Positions 10,975 through 20,577 of a stretch of 64,000 nt of DNA are shown here, one piece after another. A program made the position numbers and the translations under genes. The notes beneath the pieces were generated by a model. It ran no database searches. It saw only the letters and a list, made by a program, of their open reading frames with translations, and was not told the origin of the DNA. Source of the stretch: Xanthomonas albilineans (GTDB taxonomy: Bacteria; Pseudomonadota; Gammaproteobacteria; Xanthomonadales; Xanthomonadaceae); NCBI RefSeq assembly GCF_002939705.1, contig NZ_MDCB01000006.1, positions 70,487 to 134,486 on the forward strand, read 5' to 3'. Positions within the stretch are counted from its first letter, which is position 1; every line of letters begins with the position of its first letter.

Positions 10975-11096
10975 GCGGAGGTCAGCGCGCGTACCACGCT
11001 GCGTTGGCAACGTGATCGGTGGCCGCTTGACGCCTCCCCACCATCACTCACCTGAACGCGGCAATTGGCAGCGCGCGCCCAGGTCGAGCGCGCCAC

Positions 11097-11720
11097 TCAA
11101 GGCACGGCGGGCGAGGCAGCCTCAAGCCCCAGCCAGCCGCCGACGATGGCACGCGCCTCGTCCACGCCCTGGCGGCTGGCGCCGGAAAAGGTCTGCACAC
11201 CGACCGTATCGCCGAACGCCTTGAGCAGCTCCTTGCGCACCTGCTGCAGCGCTTGCGCCTGCTGACCACGGCCGAGCTTGTCGGCCTTGGTCAGCAGCGC
11301 ATGCGCCGGCAACCCGCGTTGCACGGCATAACTCAGCATCTGGCGGTCGTAATCCTTGAGCGGATGCCGGATGTCCATCACCACCACCAATCCACGCAAC
11401 GCCTGCCGGGTGCGGAAATACGTATCGATGAACGACTGCCAGTGCGCCTGCAATTCCTGCGGCACCTTGGCATAGCCGTAACCGGGGAGATCCACCAGAT
11501 AACGCTCCGGCTGGACCTGGAAAAACACCAATTGCTGGGTGCGGCCCGGCGTCTTGGAGACGCGGGCCAGGGCGTTCTGCCGGGTGAGCGCGTTCAACGC
11601 GCTGGATTTGCCGGCGTTGGAACGGCCGGCGAACGCCACCTCCCAGCCATCGTCGTCAGGCAACTGGCGGGCGTTGTGGGCGGATAGCAGATAGTGAGCA
11701 CGTTCGAGGATCAGCGACAT
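11097..11720 (-). CDS. engB: Ribosome-biogenesis GTPase YihA/EngB
   Basis: A 207-residue TrmE-Era-EngA-EngB GTPase needed for late 50S subunit assembly. G1 P-loop G-R-S-N-A-G-K-S-S is at about residues 32-40, G2/G3 region T-P-G-R-T-Q and D-L-P-G-Y-G-Y-A follow, and G4 is T-K-A-D. The ATG at 11720 is preferred over an in-frame upstream start because it begins M-S-L-I-L-E-R-A as in homologs. It is divergent from the cytochrome c4 gene, an arrangement common in gammaproteobacteria. Confidence 0.95.
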   Translation of the reverse strand: MSLILERAHYLLSAHNARQLPDDDGWEVAFAGRSNAGKSSALNALTRQNALARVSKTPGRTQQLVFFQVQPERYLVDLPGYGYAKVPQELQAHWQSFIDTYFRTRQALRGLVVVMDIRHPLKDYDRQMLSYAVQRGLPAHALLTKADKLGRGQQAQALQQVRKELLKAFGDTVGVQTFSGASRQGVDEARAIVGGWLGLEAASPAVP

Positions 11721-11849
11721 GCGTCTAGGATCGCACGTCCGCCCGCCGAGGCGGACTGCGTTGACCACTGGGCCGTGGCGCGAGGATAATCGCGCGAATG
11801 CGGTCGCCGCTTCGGCAGCCGCGGGGTCGGGTCATACGGAGCTTCAGCA

Positions 11850-12671
11850 ATGCGCCACGCTCGCGTTCTTGCCTTTGCCGGTCTAGTCATTTCCGTCGCC
11901 GCCGCTGTCGCGTTCGCGCAGATCGCGGTGGTGCCCATCCCCGACAACGCACCGGTGCGCACCACGCCGCTGGAAAGCGACGTCGGCAAGGTCGCCTGGG
12001 GCGATGCCAAGGCCGGTCAGGCCAAGGCCGCCGCGTGTGCCGCCTGCCACGGCCCCGACGGCAACCCGTCGCTAACCATGTATCCGCGCATCGCCGGGCA
12101 GATGGAACGCTACAGCGCACGGCAAATGGCGCTGATCGCGCACGGCGAACGCACCAGCGGCCCGGTCGCGGCGATGGTGCCGTTCGTGCAGGCGCTCGGC
12201 CCGCAGGATATGCGCGACATCGGCGCCTACTTCGCCACGCAGAAGGCCGGCGCCGGCATCGCAGACGACGCGGTGATCGCCGAAGGCCCTTACGCGGGCA
12301 TGAAGTTCTACGAGGTCGGCCAGCAGTTGTACCGTGGTGGCGACCCCGTGCGCGGCATTCCCGCGTGCATGGCCTGCCACGGCCCGACCGGCGCCGGCAA
12401 TCCGGGCCCGGCGTATCCGCATCTGGCCGGTCAACGCGCCGACTACGTGGCGCGACGTCTGCAGGAATACCAAGCCGGCACCACCCAGGAACGCGACCCA
12501 ACACTGTTCAAGATCATGGCGCAGGTCGCCAAGCCGCTGACCGACCAGGAAATCAAGGCGCTCGGCAGCTATCTGCAAGGCCTGCACGACCATGCCGACG
12601 ATGCCGCCGCCACGCCGGCCAAACCTGCGCAGGCCACTCCCCAACAGGGAGCGCCTGCACAACAATCCTGA
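11850..12671 (+). CDS. Diheme cytochrome c4
   Basis: A periplasmic electron carrier, 273 residues: signal peptide with A-F-A-Q at about 21-24, then two cytochrome c domains with heme-binding CAACH at 63-67 and CMACH at 173-177. Distal methionine ligands are plausibly in the L-T-M-Y-P and I-M-A-Q-V segments. Length exceeds the usual c4 by a short Ala/Pro/Gln-rich tail. It sits divergent to engB and upstream of two dsbA genes, a well-conserved gammaproteobacterial neighbourhood. It likely passes electrons to a terminal oxidase. Confidence 0.92.
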   Translation: MRHARVLAFAGLVISVAAAVAFAQIAVVPIPDNAPVRTTPLESDVGKVAWGDAKAGQAKAAACAACHGPDGNPSLTMYPRIAGQMERYSARQMALIAHGERTSGPVAAMVPFVQALGPQDMRDIGAYFATQKAGAGIADDAVIAEGPYAGMKFYEVGQQLYRGGDPVRGIPACMACHGPTGAGNPGPAYPHLAGQRADYVARRLQEYQAGTTQERDPTLFKIMAQVAKPLTDQEIKALGSYLQGLHDHADDAAATPAKPAQATPQQGAPAQQS

Positions 12672-12710
12672 CCTTGCGGCGCCATGGCGGCGCCCGCACC
12701 ATTGCCCTCG

Positions 12711-12740
12711 CGCCGGTCCCGATGACCGGCGTTCGTTTTT
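12711..12740 (+). terminator. Intrinsic terminator after cytochrome c4
   Basis: Perfect 8-bp stem CGCCGGTC / GACCGGCG with a 5-base loop, followed by TTCGTTTTT. It lies between the cytochrome c4 stop and the dsbA start, just ahead of the dsbA ribosome site, so it could also attenuate read-through into dsbA. Confidence 0.72.
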
Positions 12741-12756
12741 GCCCATTGGAGATCGC

Positions 12757-13398
12757 ATGAACCGACTGTCCCGCCTGCTGTTGTGCCTGCTCGCCCTGCT
12801 GCCGCTCAGCACCTTCGCACAACCCAAGCCAGCGGCAGTGGTGGAAGGAGAGGACTACACCGTAATCGCCGCCGCCAAGCCGTTCGCACCGCTGGCCGGC
12901 AAAATCGAAGTGGTGGAACTGTTCGGCTACCCCTGTCCGCATTGCGCGCATTTCGAACCACTGTTCGAAGAGTGGACCGCCAAGCAGGGCAAGGACGTGC
13001 GCGTGACCCTGGTCCCAGCCGCATTCGGCGGCCTCTGGGACAACTTCGCCAGCGCCTTCTATGCCGCACAGCAATTGGGCGTGCAAAACCGCAGCCACCA
13101 CGCCATGTTCGAGGCGATCCACGACAAGCGCAGCGTACCAACGCAGAACGTGGCACCGCAGGAACTGGCCGCATTCTATGCCGCCTACGGAGTGAAACCG
13201 CAAGACTTCATCGCCGCGTACGAAAGTCCGCAAGTGGCCGCGCAAGTGAAGGCCGCGCGCGACTTCGCCCTGCAGGCCGACATCCCCGGCACCCCCGCAC
13301 TGGTGGTCAACGGCACGTATCTGGTCAGGGGCAAGAACTTCCAAGACATGTTGCGCATCACCGACGCTCTGGTCGCGCGCGCGCGGGCGGGCAAGTAA
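12757..13398 (+). CDS. dsbA: Thiol:disulfide interchange protein DsbA
   Basis: A 213-residue periplasmic oxidase that introduces disulfides into exported proteins. Signal peptide is residues 1-21 (cleavage after T-F-A), active site C-P-H-C at 60-63 in F-G-Y-P-C-P-H-C, and the cis-proline loop P-G-T-P-A. The start at 12757 follows GGAG at good spacing. The second DsbA-like gene starts 105 bases downstream, so they are probably transcribed together. CPHC is the classic DsbA active site, pointing to a strong oxidase. Confidence 0.95.
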   Translation: MNRLSRLLLCLLALLPLSTFAQPKPAAVVEGEDYTVIAAAKPFAPLAGKIEVVELFGYPCPHCAHFEPLFEEWTAKQGKDVRVTLVPAAFGGLWDNFASAFYAAQQLGVQNRSHHAMFEAIHDKRSVPTQNVAPQELAAFYAAYGVKPQDFIAAYESPQVAAQVKAARDFALQADIPGTPALVVNGTYLVRGKNFQDMLRITDALVARARAGK

Positions 13399-13503
13399 CC
13401 AACGCACAGCGCTTGATCCACGTCATGGCATCATGGCGGCATTGCTGGACCTTGCTTGCCGCGGGTCCAGCGTATGCCCCCTATCCTGCTGGAGATGTCG
13501 CCG

Positions 13504-14328
13504 ATGAAGACCCGCTTCGCCCTGACCTTGATGGCCCTGCTGCCGATTCTGGTGGCATGCAAGGCCAAGGATGGCACTACCGACACCGTCGCCACCGCTA
13601 CTGGCACCACCGCAGCGCCTGCCACCGACAACAACGTGCCTGCCGAAACCGCGCCGACGCCAGCACCGGCCGACGCCAGCACGCCGCCGGCCACCGCAAG
13701 CGACGCCCACACCGCGGTCACGCCGGCCGCGGCGAAAAAGCCCAACGGCCCGGAGCCAGTCGCCGGCACCGACTACGTCGACATCCCCGGCGGCCAACCG
13801 TTCCAGCCGACCAACGGCAAGATCGAAGTCGCCGAAGTCTTCGGCTACGTGTGCCCCGCCTGCGCACGCTTTCAGCCGGTGATCGGCCCATGGAAGGCCG
13901 GCCTGCCATCGGACGTGCACTTCATCTACGTCCCGGCGATGTTCGGCGGCCCCTGGGACGACTACGCACGTGCGTTCTACGCCGCCGAAGCGTTGGGCGT
14001 GCAGGAAAAGACCCATGACGCCCTGTACAAGGCGATCCACATCGACGAGACGCTCAAGGGCGAGCGCGGCCGCGACTCGGTACAGGACATCGCCAATTTC
14101 TACGCCAAGTACGGCGTGGACCCCAAGCAATTCGCCGACACCATGAGCAGCTTCGCGGTGGCCACCAAGGCCAATCGCGCCAGGCAATTCGCCACCCGCA
14201 GCGGCATCACCGGCACGCCGTCGCTGATCATCGATGGCAAATACCTGATCAAGGGCAAAAGCTACGACGACATGCTGCACATCGCCGATCAATTGATCGC
14301 GCGCGAACGTACGGCGCTGACCAAGTAA
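13504..14328 (+). CDS. DsbA-family lipoprotein with CPAC active site
   Basis: 274 residues. The start at 13504 has GGAG nine bases upstream; an in-frame ATG at 13495 is too close to it. Lipobox L-V-A-C puts the acylated Cys at residue 19, followed by about 60 residues of Thr/Ala/Pro-rich linker and then a DsbA domain with C-P-A-C at 117-120 and the cis-proline G-T-P-S. It is therefore a membrane-tethered periplasmic disulfide oxidoreductase. It is a diverged duplicate of the soluble DsbA just upstream; the altered active-site dipeptide (P-A instead of P-H) should shift its redox potential and partners. Confidence 0.9.
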   Translation: MKTRFALTLMALLPILVACKAKDGTTDTVATATGTTAAPATDNNVPAETAPTPAPADASTPPATASDAHTAVTPAAAKKPNGPEPVAGTDYVDIPGGQPFQPTNGKIEVAEVFGYVCPACARFQPVIGPWKAGLPSDVHFIYVPAMFGGPWDDYARAFYAAEALGVQEKTHDALYKAIHIDETLKGERGRDSVQDIANFYAKYGVDPKQFADTMSSFAVATKANRARQFATRSGITGTPSLIIDGKYLIKGKSYDDMLHIADQLIARERTALTK

Positions 14329-14353
14329 ACGCCCCGCGTCGAGTAGCAGCGAC

Positions 14354-15121
14354 GTGACCGCTCCCGCCACCCGCACCCTGCGCGTGCTCACCGCCAATAT
14401 CCAGGCCGGTTCGAGCACGCGCCGCTACAGCGACTATGTGACCCGCAGTTGGTCGCATGCGCTGCCGGCCGGGCGCAAGCGCAACAGTCTGGACACGATC
14501 GCGCAATTGGCCAGCGCCCACGACATCGTCGGCTTGCAGGAAAGCGATCCTGGCAGTCTGCGCTCGGGCTTCACCAACCAGACCCACTACCTGGCCGAGC
14601 GCGCCGGCTTCCATTACTGGAGCCACCAGCCGAACCGACGCGTGGGCGGCGTGGCCTCCAGCGCCAACGGCCTGCTCAGCCGGCTGGAACCACTGGAGGT
14701 GCAGGACCATGCCCTGCCGGGCCGCCTCGGCGGACGCGGCGTGCTGCTGGCCAAGTTCGGCGACGGCAACGAGGGCCTGGCAATCGCGGTGGCGCACCTG
14801 TCGCTGGGCGCCACCTCGCGCACGATGCAATTGGCCTTTATTGCGGAGCTGCTCGCCGATCATCCCAACGCCATCCTGATGGGCGATTTCAACTGCGTCG
14901 CCGACCGACCGGAAATGCAGTTGTTGTACCAGCGCACACGGCTGCAACCACCGGCTTGCGTGGTGCCCACCTTCCCCAGCTGGCGCCCGCAGCGGGCCAT
15001 CGACCACATCCTGCTCAGCGACAGCCTGCGCTGCAACGCCCATCGCGCGGTACCGGCCGCCTTCTCCGACCACCTGGCACTGACCACCGAAATCCAAGTG
15101 CCACAAACACTGCTGCGTTGA
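14354..15121 (+). CDS. Endonuclease/exonuclease/phosphatase-family protein
   Basis: 255 residues, GTG start at 14354. The EEP fold is shown by V-L-T-A-N-I-Q near the start, D-I-V-G-L-Q-E (metal-binding Glu), L-M-G-D-F-N-C-V (catalytic Asp/Asn), and a C-terminal S-D-H-L-A-L-T. No signal peptide is seen, unlike the second EEP protein in this window (49595). Family members cleave phosphodiester or phosphate ester bonds in nucleic acids, lipids or sugars; the substrate here is unknown. It lies 25 bases after the DsbA-like lipoprotein gene and may be cotranscribed. Confidence 0.85.
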   Translation: MTAPATRTLRVLTANIQAGSSTRRYSDYVTRSWSHALPAGRKRNSLDTIAQLASAHDIVGLQESDPGSLRSGFTNQTHYLAERAGFHYWSHQPNRRVGGVASSANGLLSRLEPLEVQDHALPGRLGGRGVLLAKFGDGNEGLAIAVAHLSLGATSRTMQLAFIAELLADHPNAILMGDFNCVADRPEMQLLYQRTRLQPPACVVPTFPSWRPQRAIDHILLSDSLRCNAHRAVPAAFSDHLALTTEIQVPQTLLR

Positions 15122-15197
15122 CCGCTTGCGCAACAAGCAAGTCGTGCCGCGTTCGAGGCCATTGCATCATGTACTTGCCTGTGACCACGACCTCGCT

Positions 15198-18080
15198 CTA
15201 GAACTTCGCATCGACACGCGCATACAGATAACGACCGCCGGGAATCGCATAGGTCGAGGCGTCATAGCCATTGAGCGAACACGACAAACAGATCGGCGGA
15301 TTCTTATCGAACACGTTGTTGACGCCGCCGCTGACGGTCAGCCCCTTGAGCCAATCGAAACGGTAACCCACCTGCGCGTCGTGATAGGTCATCGCCGCCA
15401 GCGTATTGGTCCCGGCGACCTGATTGCTGCACACTGGAAATACAACTGCGTCTCCACATTGCTCGGTCAGTGCGGAGAGATGCCGCAGCGTCCATGACGC
15501 ATTCCAGCGTCCACGCGCCCAATCCAGCGTCATGTTGCTGGTCCACTCCGGGATGGCGCTGTCCACCACTTCCACGCCTGGGCGTTGCGGCTGCACTTGG
15601 CCGGCAGCGCCGGTGGCGACATAGCGGGTCACGAAGGTGTTCTGCCAGCGCAGCTTGAAACGTCCGAGCGCCGTTTCCGGCGAACTCCAGAACATGCCGA
15701 CGTCCCAGCCGTCGGTCTTGATCGCGCCAAGGTTGGTCAGGCGGTTATTGAAGCCGTTGATGACGCCCGTGGCCGCGCGGGTGATGCCCTGACAATAGAT
15801 CGGCGACAGCGTCTGCACGCACGCGTCGAGCTGAGTCTGCGCATTGATCGCCTGAATCGCACCATCGATGTCATGACGGTAAAAGGTAACATCGACATCG
15901 AAGTGGTCCGACCACGGCACGCTACTGGCGAACCAAGGGCTCCACACGAAGCCTGCGCTGAAGCTGCGCGCCTTCTCCGGCTTCAGCGCGCGGTTGCCAC
16001 CGGTGGTCACCGAGATCTGTGCATTGGCCTGCTGGTAGCCGACCGGCGCACCGAGCGCGGCGCAATGGGACGCACTGCCGCGCGGCGCGTTACCGCCAAG
16101 ACCGATCGAACACGGGTCGGATAAGATCAGATCGGCACGCGCGGCCGAACCGTACAACTCGCCGATGCTGGGGGCGCGGAAACCGTCGGCATAGCCGGTG
16201 CGCAGCACGAAATCCGGCGACACCTGCCAGCGCAGGCCGTACTTCGGCGTGAACTCGCCACCAAAGGTGGAATAGTCCGAATAACGCCCGGCCAGGCTGA
16301 GATCCAGTTTATCGCCCAGCGGCGAGTCGGCAAAAATCGGTACGCTCAGTTCGAGGTAAGCCTCTTTGACATCGTAACTCCCCTGAGTCGGCAACGATGG
16401 CACCCCATTGTAATGGCCGATCACAGTCAACGGATCGGGCTGGTACCAACCCTCGTACCTGCGGTATTCGATCCCGGTGGCGAAGGACACCGCGCCAGCA
16501 GGTAACCGGAACAGATCGCTGCTGAGATTGCTAGTGAACTGGGTGAGTACGTTCTGGCTTCGATCGTGCACCACCGGCTGAATCCAGCGCAGCATGTCCG
16601 GTGTGATACTGCCGGCACCGCCGAAGAGATTCAACGGCACACAACCGGCCACCGCCGCGCACGCAACCGGATCGCCCAACGCCAGATTGATGTTGTAGAT
16701 GTTGTAGCTACCATGATTGGTTTGCTCGGCGTGATTCTTGCTGTAGGTGGCGTCGACGTCCCAGAACCAGGTACGGTCGGCCCCTTGGAAACTGCCGATC
16801 AGACCAGTCCCGATGTAATGCGTGTCGACCCGCTGCTCGAACACGCGCATACCGCCTTCCACCGGCCGACGCGCGATCATGATCAGATTGCGCGCTGGAT
16901 CCAGAGCGAAGCCAAACGGGTTATATGGATTGGCGGCGGAAACGAACACATTATCGGCCAGCGGATTGCCGGTGCCCGCGCCTGGCCCCAGAAAAATCGG
17001 CTCCGGCGCGGCTTGATTGGTCGATGTCCGCCGGTTGCCCAGCAACTTCAGATACCACTGCATCTCATCATTGAAGAAGAAACGCAACTGGCCATACACG
17101 CCCTTGCGTTCGGACGGCGTCAGCAGGAGGTTGGAGAGGGCGAAGTTATAGCGGTCGGCAGTGCTGAAACAATGATAATCGTCGCGACGCCCGCAGCCGG
17201 GACTGCCAGCGTAACGGGGCGATGCGACGCCATGATTCGGCGTCAGATCCTGCTGGGCGCCGGTATTGGGATCGATGAAGATGAAACGCCCATCGGGTGT
17301 GGCCGAGCTGCCGAAGCTCACCCCAGTGCCGGGAACCGGATAAGAGGACTGCGTGCGATCGCGTGCATAAATCGGATCCTGTTTGGTGTCGCTGGCGCCG
17401 ACGAACACACTGGCGCGCTCACTGCTGTGGCCCCAGGCCAGATCCACCCCTTTGTTCGCACCATCGCCCTTGTCGTACAGACCATCGCTCAGCGTCACCT
17501 GGCCCCCCTCGAAACTGCGCCGGGTGATGATGTTGACCACACCGGCAATCGCGTCGGAGCCATACAGCGACGAGGCGCCATCCTCCAACACCTCGATGCG
17601 CTCGACAATCGCCAGCGGAATGGTATTGAGATCGGTCGCCGCACCCACCCCCGATGCAGAGGACTCGTTGACCCAACGCATGCCATCGACCAACACCAGC
17701 ACGCGCTTGGCACCGAGATGGCGCAGGTCAACCTGCGCCGAGCCAGCACCGACGCCACTGCCGTCGGGCGGGAAGCCGAAGTTGCCGGAGGAGTTGAACT
17801 TGGCATTCAAGGCCGAGCCGGAGGCGGTGAGTTGCTGCAGCACATCGCCGATGGAGGTCAGGCCGGTACGCTCGATATCGGCGCGACTCAGGCGCTGCAC
17901 TGGCACCTGCCCCTCCACTTCCGCGCGGCGGATGCGCGTTCCCGTGACCTGGACGCCATCCAGCGTGGTGGTCGCGGACGCGGCCGCTGTGCCCTGCTGC
18001 GCCCCGGCCAACCCTGGGGCACCCGCGAACAAGGTCGATGAAACTGCTAAAACCAAACGATGACGGTGCAGCACGTTCAT
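15198..18080 (-). CDS. TonB-dependent outer-membrane receptor
   Basis: A 960-residue receptor: signal peptide at residues 1-27 (L-A-G-A-Q-Q), TonB box-like [12 protein letters not shown], plug domain with [15 protein letters not shown] and [28 protein letters not shown], then a long beta-barrel ending in the aromatic K-F. The start at 18080 is preferred (GGAGAG upstream and a correct signal peptide). The plug type resembles receptors abundant in Xanthomonas that take up plant-derived oligosaccharides or peptides; ligand is unknown. It is divergent from the putative biosynthetic operon at 18664, and whether they are linked functionally is speculative. Confidence 0.92.
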   Translation of the reverse strand: MNVLHRHRLVLAVSSTLFAGAPGLAGAQQGTAAASATTTLDGVQVTGTRIRRAEVEGQVPVQRLSRADIERTGLTSIGDVLQQLTASGSALNAKFNSSGNFGFPPDGSGVGAGSAQVDLRHLGAKRVLVLVDGMRWVNESSASGVGAATDLNTIPLAIVERIEVLEDGASSLYGSDAIAGVVNIITRRSFEGGQVTLSDGLYDKGDGANKGVDLAWGHSSERASVFVGASDTKQDPIYARDRTQSSYPVPGTGVSFGSSATPDGRFIFIDPNTGAQQDLTPNHGVASPRYAGSPGCGRRDDYHCFSTADRYNFALSNLLLTPSERKGVYGQLRFFFNDEMQWYLKLLGNRRTSTNQAAPEPIFLGPGAGTGNPLADNVFVSAANPYNPFGFALDPARNLIMIARRPVEGGMRVFEQRVDTHYIGTGLIGSFQGADRTWFWDVDATYSKNHAEQTNHGSYNIYNINLALGDPVACAAVAGCVPLNLFGGAGSITPDMLRWIQPVVHDRSQNVLTQFTSNLSSDLFRLPAGAVSFATGIEYRRYEGWYQPDPLTVIGHYNGVPSLPTQGSYDVKEAYLELSVPIFADSPLGDKLDLSLAGRYSDYSTFGGEFTPKYGLRWQVSPDFVLRTGYADGFRAPSIGELYGSAARADLILSDPCSIGLGGNAPRGSASHCAALGAPVGYQQANAQISVTTGGNRALKPEKARSFSAGFVWSPWFASSVPWSDHFDVDVTFYRHDIDGAIQAINAQTQLDACVQTLSPIYCQGITRAATGVINGFNNRLTNLGAIKTDGWDVGMFWSSPETALGRFKLRWQNTFVTRYVATGAAGQVQPQRPGVEVVDSAIPEWTSNMTLDWARGRWNASWTLRHLSALTEQCGDAVVFPVCSNQVAGTNTLAAMTYHDAQVGYRFDWLKGLTVSGGVNNVFDKNPPICLSCSLNGYDASTYAIPGGRYLYARVDAKF

Positions 18081-18663
18081 CCGTCTCTCTCCGGAAAGGA
18101 TGTGGGCCAGTCGTTGCGTCCCCCTGCACCGCGCGGGCATAGAGGCGTTGTAATCAAATCATGAACGACACGCAAGCACCAAGCAGCGACACACGGCCCC
18201 CACCTAGCGGGAAGACTCCGCGGATACCGTGGCAAAGGTACCGCCGTCATTCTCACGCGGGCATTGGCCTGCAAACCGGAATGGGGAAAGCATCACGGCA
18301 TACTGATTTCTTTGCGTACATGATGATGATGAAATTTCCAACAACCGTCGGCAAAAGCGTACGTGCAAGCCAAGAGCAGCTGCTTCATTGGCAAAATACG
18401 ACGACCTGAAAGTACGATCGTGCTGTTCGCGTCGGATACGAGTAAATAAATCAACCAGAACATTATTGATATGAATCACTGAAAAAGTATTGCCGGACAA
18501 GAAAACCGAGTTATACAGCATCGATAACGCGAAAGCGCCAGCTTGTATTATTTTCACGAATTCAGAGGACGACCAGCGTCTAGATTTTTTATAAAATTCT
18601 ATCGCGCACATTTACCAATCGAAAAATTCCAACATTCAACTTGTACTTCGTCAGAGGTAGAGC
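18081..18663. other. AT-rich leader region upstream of the biosynthetic operon
   Basis: 583 bases between the TonB receptor (minus) and the TauD-like gene (plus). From about 18290 on it is much AT-richer than the chromosome around it, matching the operon to its right. A 135-codon minus-strand frame (18204-18611) is open, but it has no recognisable domain and no good ribosome site, so I do not call it. A possible promoter for the operon is listed separately. Confidence 0.5.
18490..18517 (+). promoter_or_regulatory. Possible sigma70 promoter for the five-gene operon
   Basis: TTGCCG, 16-base spacer, TATACA, about 150 bases upstream of the first gene. A reasonable match, but AT-rich DNA gives such matches by chance. 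Confidence 0.28.
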
Positions 18664-19494
18664 ATGCAAAGCCGCTTTCACGGTTGGTCCGCACAGGTGC
18701 TCGATGTGAACGATATAGAGGCAGTCATGCGAGATATCGACAAGTATGGGTTCGCTATCGTCCACGACAAATGGCGATTCGATGCGTCAGACTTCAAGCG
18801 TATGGCGGCGCTCTATCATCTCGGGCCGATGTATCAGTCCGATTTCAACCGCCGCATGCACATGGAGGGCATGTCAGCGTATGGCATCAACCAGGTCGGC
18901 GGTTTAACGAGTGGTCAACATGATGTATTCAACGGCACGTCAGGCGTGGCCTTGCATACCGATGGTTCCTACTTGCCCATTGGTACGATCAAGACGTCGA
19001 TCCTCCTTTGCAAGCAACATGCGCTTGGCGGCGGCGAATCGATGCTGTTCGATAGCCTATCGGCATTTCAGGCGCTTTCCCGACATCATCCAGAACTCGC
19101 CCAGTGTCTGCTAGCGCCTAAGGTATTCCGACGCAGATCGACCGATCCGCGCCTGAAGAGACAATATGAGTACATCGGCCCTGTGTTTCTCGCTACAAAA
19201 GATGGTGGAGTTGTTGGCTGCTTCACCTTAGACGTGACTGCGGACTGGGACTATTCGCGCCGTGTCGACCCTCGAGTGCTCGACGCTGTGTCTTACTTGA
19301 CCCGCCTTGCCGAGCCGGATAGCGGGTACACGCTGAGCTTCACCCTCCAAAAAGGACAAGCCTTGATCATGCGCAACGATCAGCTTTCACACGGGCGAAA
19401 CGCCTATGTCGACGATCCTGTCAATCCGCGTGTTCTACTGCGAGGTCTATTTTTTTCGGCTCCACGCACGCGCTACGTAGAAAAAACTCTCTAA
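18664..19494 (+). CDS. TauD/TfdA-family Fe(II)/2-oxoglutarate dioxygenase
   Basis: 276 residues; ATG at 18664 preceded by AGAGG. The metal-binding facial triad is visible as H98-x-D100 in A-L-H-T-D-G and a distal His near 243 in Q-L-S-H-G-R-N-A-Y, with the 2-oxoglutarate-binding Arg near 260 in V-L-L-R-G. The G-G-G-E-S-M-L-F-D motif is also typical of TauD/clavaminate-synthase-like enzymes. Such enzymes hydroxylate, desaturate or cleave small substrates, often amino acids in secondary metabolism. It is the first gene of a five-gene operon with an aminotransferase, a sulfotransferase, another dioxygenase and a kinase. The substrate cannot be named. Confidence 0.85.
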   Translation: MQSRFHGWSAQVLDVNDIEAVMRDIDKYGFAIVHDKWRFDASDFKRMAALYHLGPMYQSDFNRRMHMEGMSAYGINQVGGLTSGQHDVFNGTSGVALHTDGSYLPIGTIKTSILLCKQHALGGGESMLFDSLSAFQALSRHHPELAQCLLAPKVFRRRSTDPRLKRQYEYIGPVFLATKDGGVVGCFTLDVTADWDYSRRVDPRVLDAVSYLTRLAEPDSGYTLSFTLQKGQALIMRNDQLSHGRNAYVDDPVNPRVLLRGLFFSAPRTRYVEKTL

Positions 19495-19542
19495 CGCTTC
19501 GGCTTCCAGGTCATTATATAAAACCCGGAACAGATCACGAAT

Positions 19543-20577
19543 ATGACTGCACAGATGCTTACATCCCAATGGTCCGCATGGATGTCTTACAGCGAGCATG
19601 AGTTCGACACGCGCATTCGGAGCGACATTGAAAAATACGCGATTGACGACGATATCACTTCTGCCATCGTCGAATTCGTACATGAATATCGGGCTAGCGG
19701 AAGAAACTGGAGTAGCAGGGGACTGCGAGGTGACGAAGTGTTGGCACCCATGCTCGGCCTGGCGGATCGCGCTCCCAAGATGTTTGAATTGCTACGCGCA
19801 CAGGTCGCGCAGGCCGAGCAAAACAAATGGCTTGGCGGCAGCCTGCATGAAGAGGTCGCCTCCGCACAGAAGCAGTACACGAAGTTCGCCATCGTGTCGA
19901 CGCCGCGCTCCGGTACGCACCTCTTGCGCACACTGCTCGGCTCACATCCATGCATCGAGATGCACGGTGAAGCATTCAATCGGTTCGGCCAGCACTTGCT
20001 GCCATACTCCGTACAAGACACCAGCGCAGAGCATATTCTTGAGCGACATCTATTTCGCCCCTACTTCGAGTATGTGGAAGCGGTTGGATTTGTGCTCTTT
20101 CGCGATCTCGACACAGAGTGGGCAGGTGCAAACGTATGGAAGGCATTAGCCGAATTGCCGGATCTAAAGATCATTCTGCTAGATCGGCGCAACCGTCTCG
20201 AACGACTGGTATCGCTCAAGAAAAGCCTGCTCGATCAGGTCTGGTACGTCGGTCGTGACGATAAGAGATATCGGAAAAATATCAAACTGACCATTTCACA
20301 TGGGGAACTCGTAGACTTTATCGACCAGGATCTTGCCAATCGAGCAAAGTTCCATAAATACTTTGATCGCCACGAAATCCTGCCAATCGAATACGAGGAC
20401 ATGCTCGCCAAACCGGAATCTATGCACGCAAAATTACTCGATTTCCTTCGCGTTTCGGCCGCAAGACTCGAACAAGGAACAGGAAAAAAGGAAACATTGT
20501 CGGTCTGGTCGACGATCGAAAACAACGACCAATTGAAGTCGGAACTTCAGGGCACACAATATGAGTACTATCTCTAG
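19543..20577 (+). CDS. NodH-like PAPS sulfotransferase
   Basis: 344 residues. The PAPS 5'-phosphosulfate loop is T-P-R-S-G-T-H-L-L-R at about 120-129, preceded by the strand F-A-I-V-S, and followed by H-P-C-I-E-M-H-G-E; the 3'-phosphate site is D-R-R-N-R-L-E-R-L-V-S near 214-224. This is the pattern of bacterial sulfotransferases such as NodH. An N-terminal extension of about 110 residues (Met- and Glu-rich, helical) is not part of the core domain. It would transfer sulfate to a hydroxyl or amine of a small molecule. It overlaps the aminotransferase gene by 17 bases, indicating tight coupling in the operon. Confidence 0.85.
   Translation: MTAQMLTSQWSAWMSYSEHEFDTRIRSDIEKYAIDDDITSAIVEFVHEYRASGRNWSSRGLRGDEVLAPMLGLADRAPKMFELLRAQVAQAEQNKWLGGSLHEEVASAQKQYTKFAIVSTPRSGTHLLRTLLGSHPCIEMHGEAFNRFGQHLLPYSVQDTSAEHILERHLFRPYFEYVEAVGFVLFRDLDTEWAGANVWKALAELPDLKIILLDRRNRLERLVSLKKSLLDQVWYVGRDDKRYRKNIKLTISHGELVDFIDQDLANRAKFHKYFDRHEILPIEYEDMLAKPESMHAKLLDFLRVSAARLEQGTGKKETLSVWSTIENNDQLKSELQGTQYEYYL

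Noticed and set aside
16566-18041. 491-codon plus-strand frame opposite the TonB receptor
   Set aside because: Antisense to a full-length TonB-dependent receptor with clear motifs; no domain of its own.
18204-18611. 135-codon minus-strand open frame upstream of the biosynthetic operon
   Set aside because: No ribosome site, no recognisable domain, and an AT-rich promoter-like region; likely chance.
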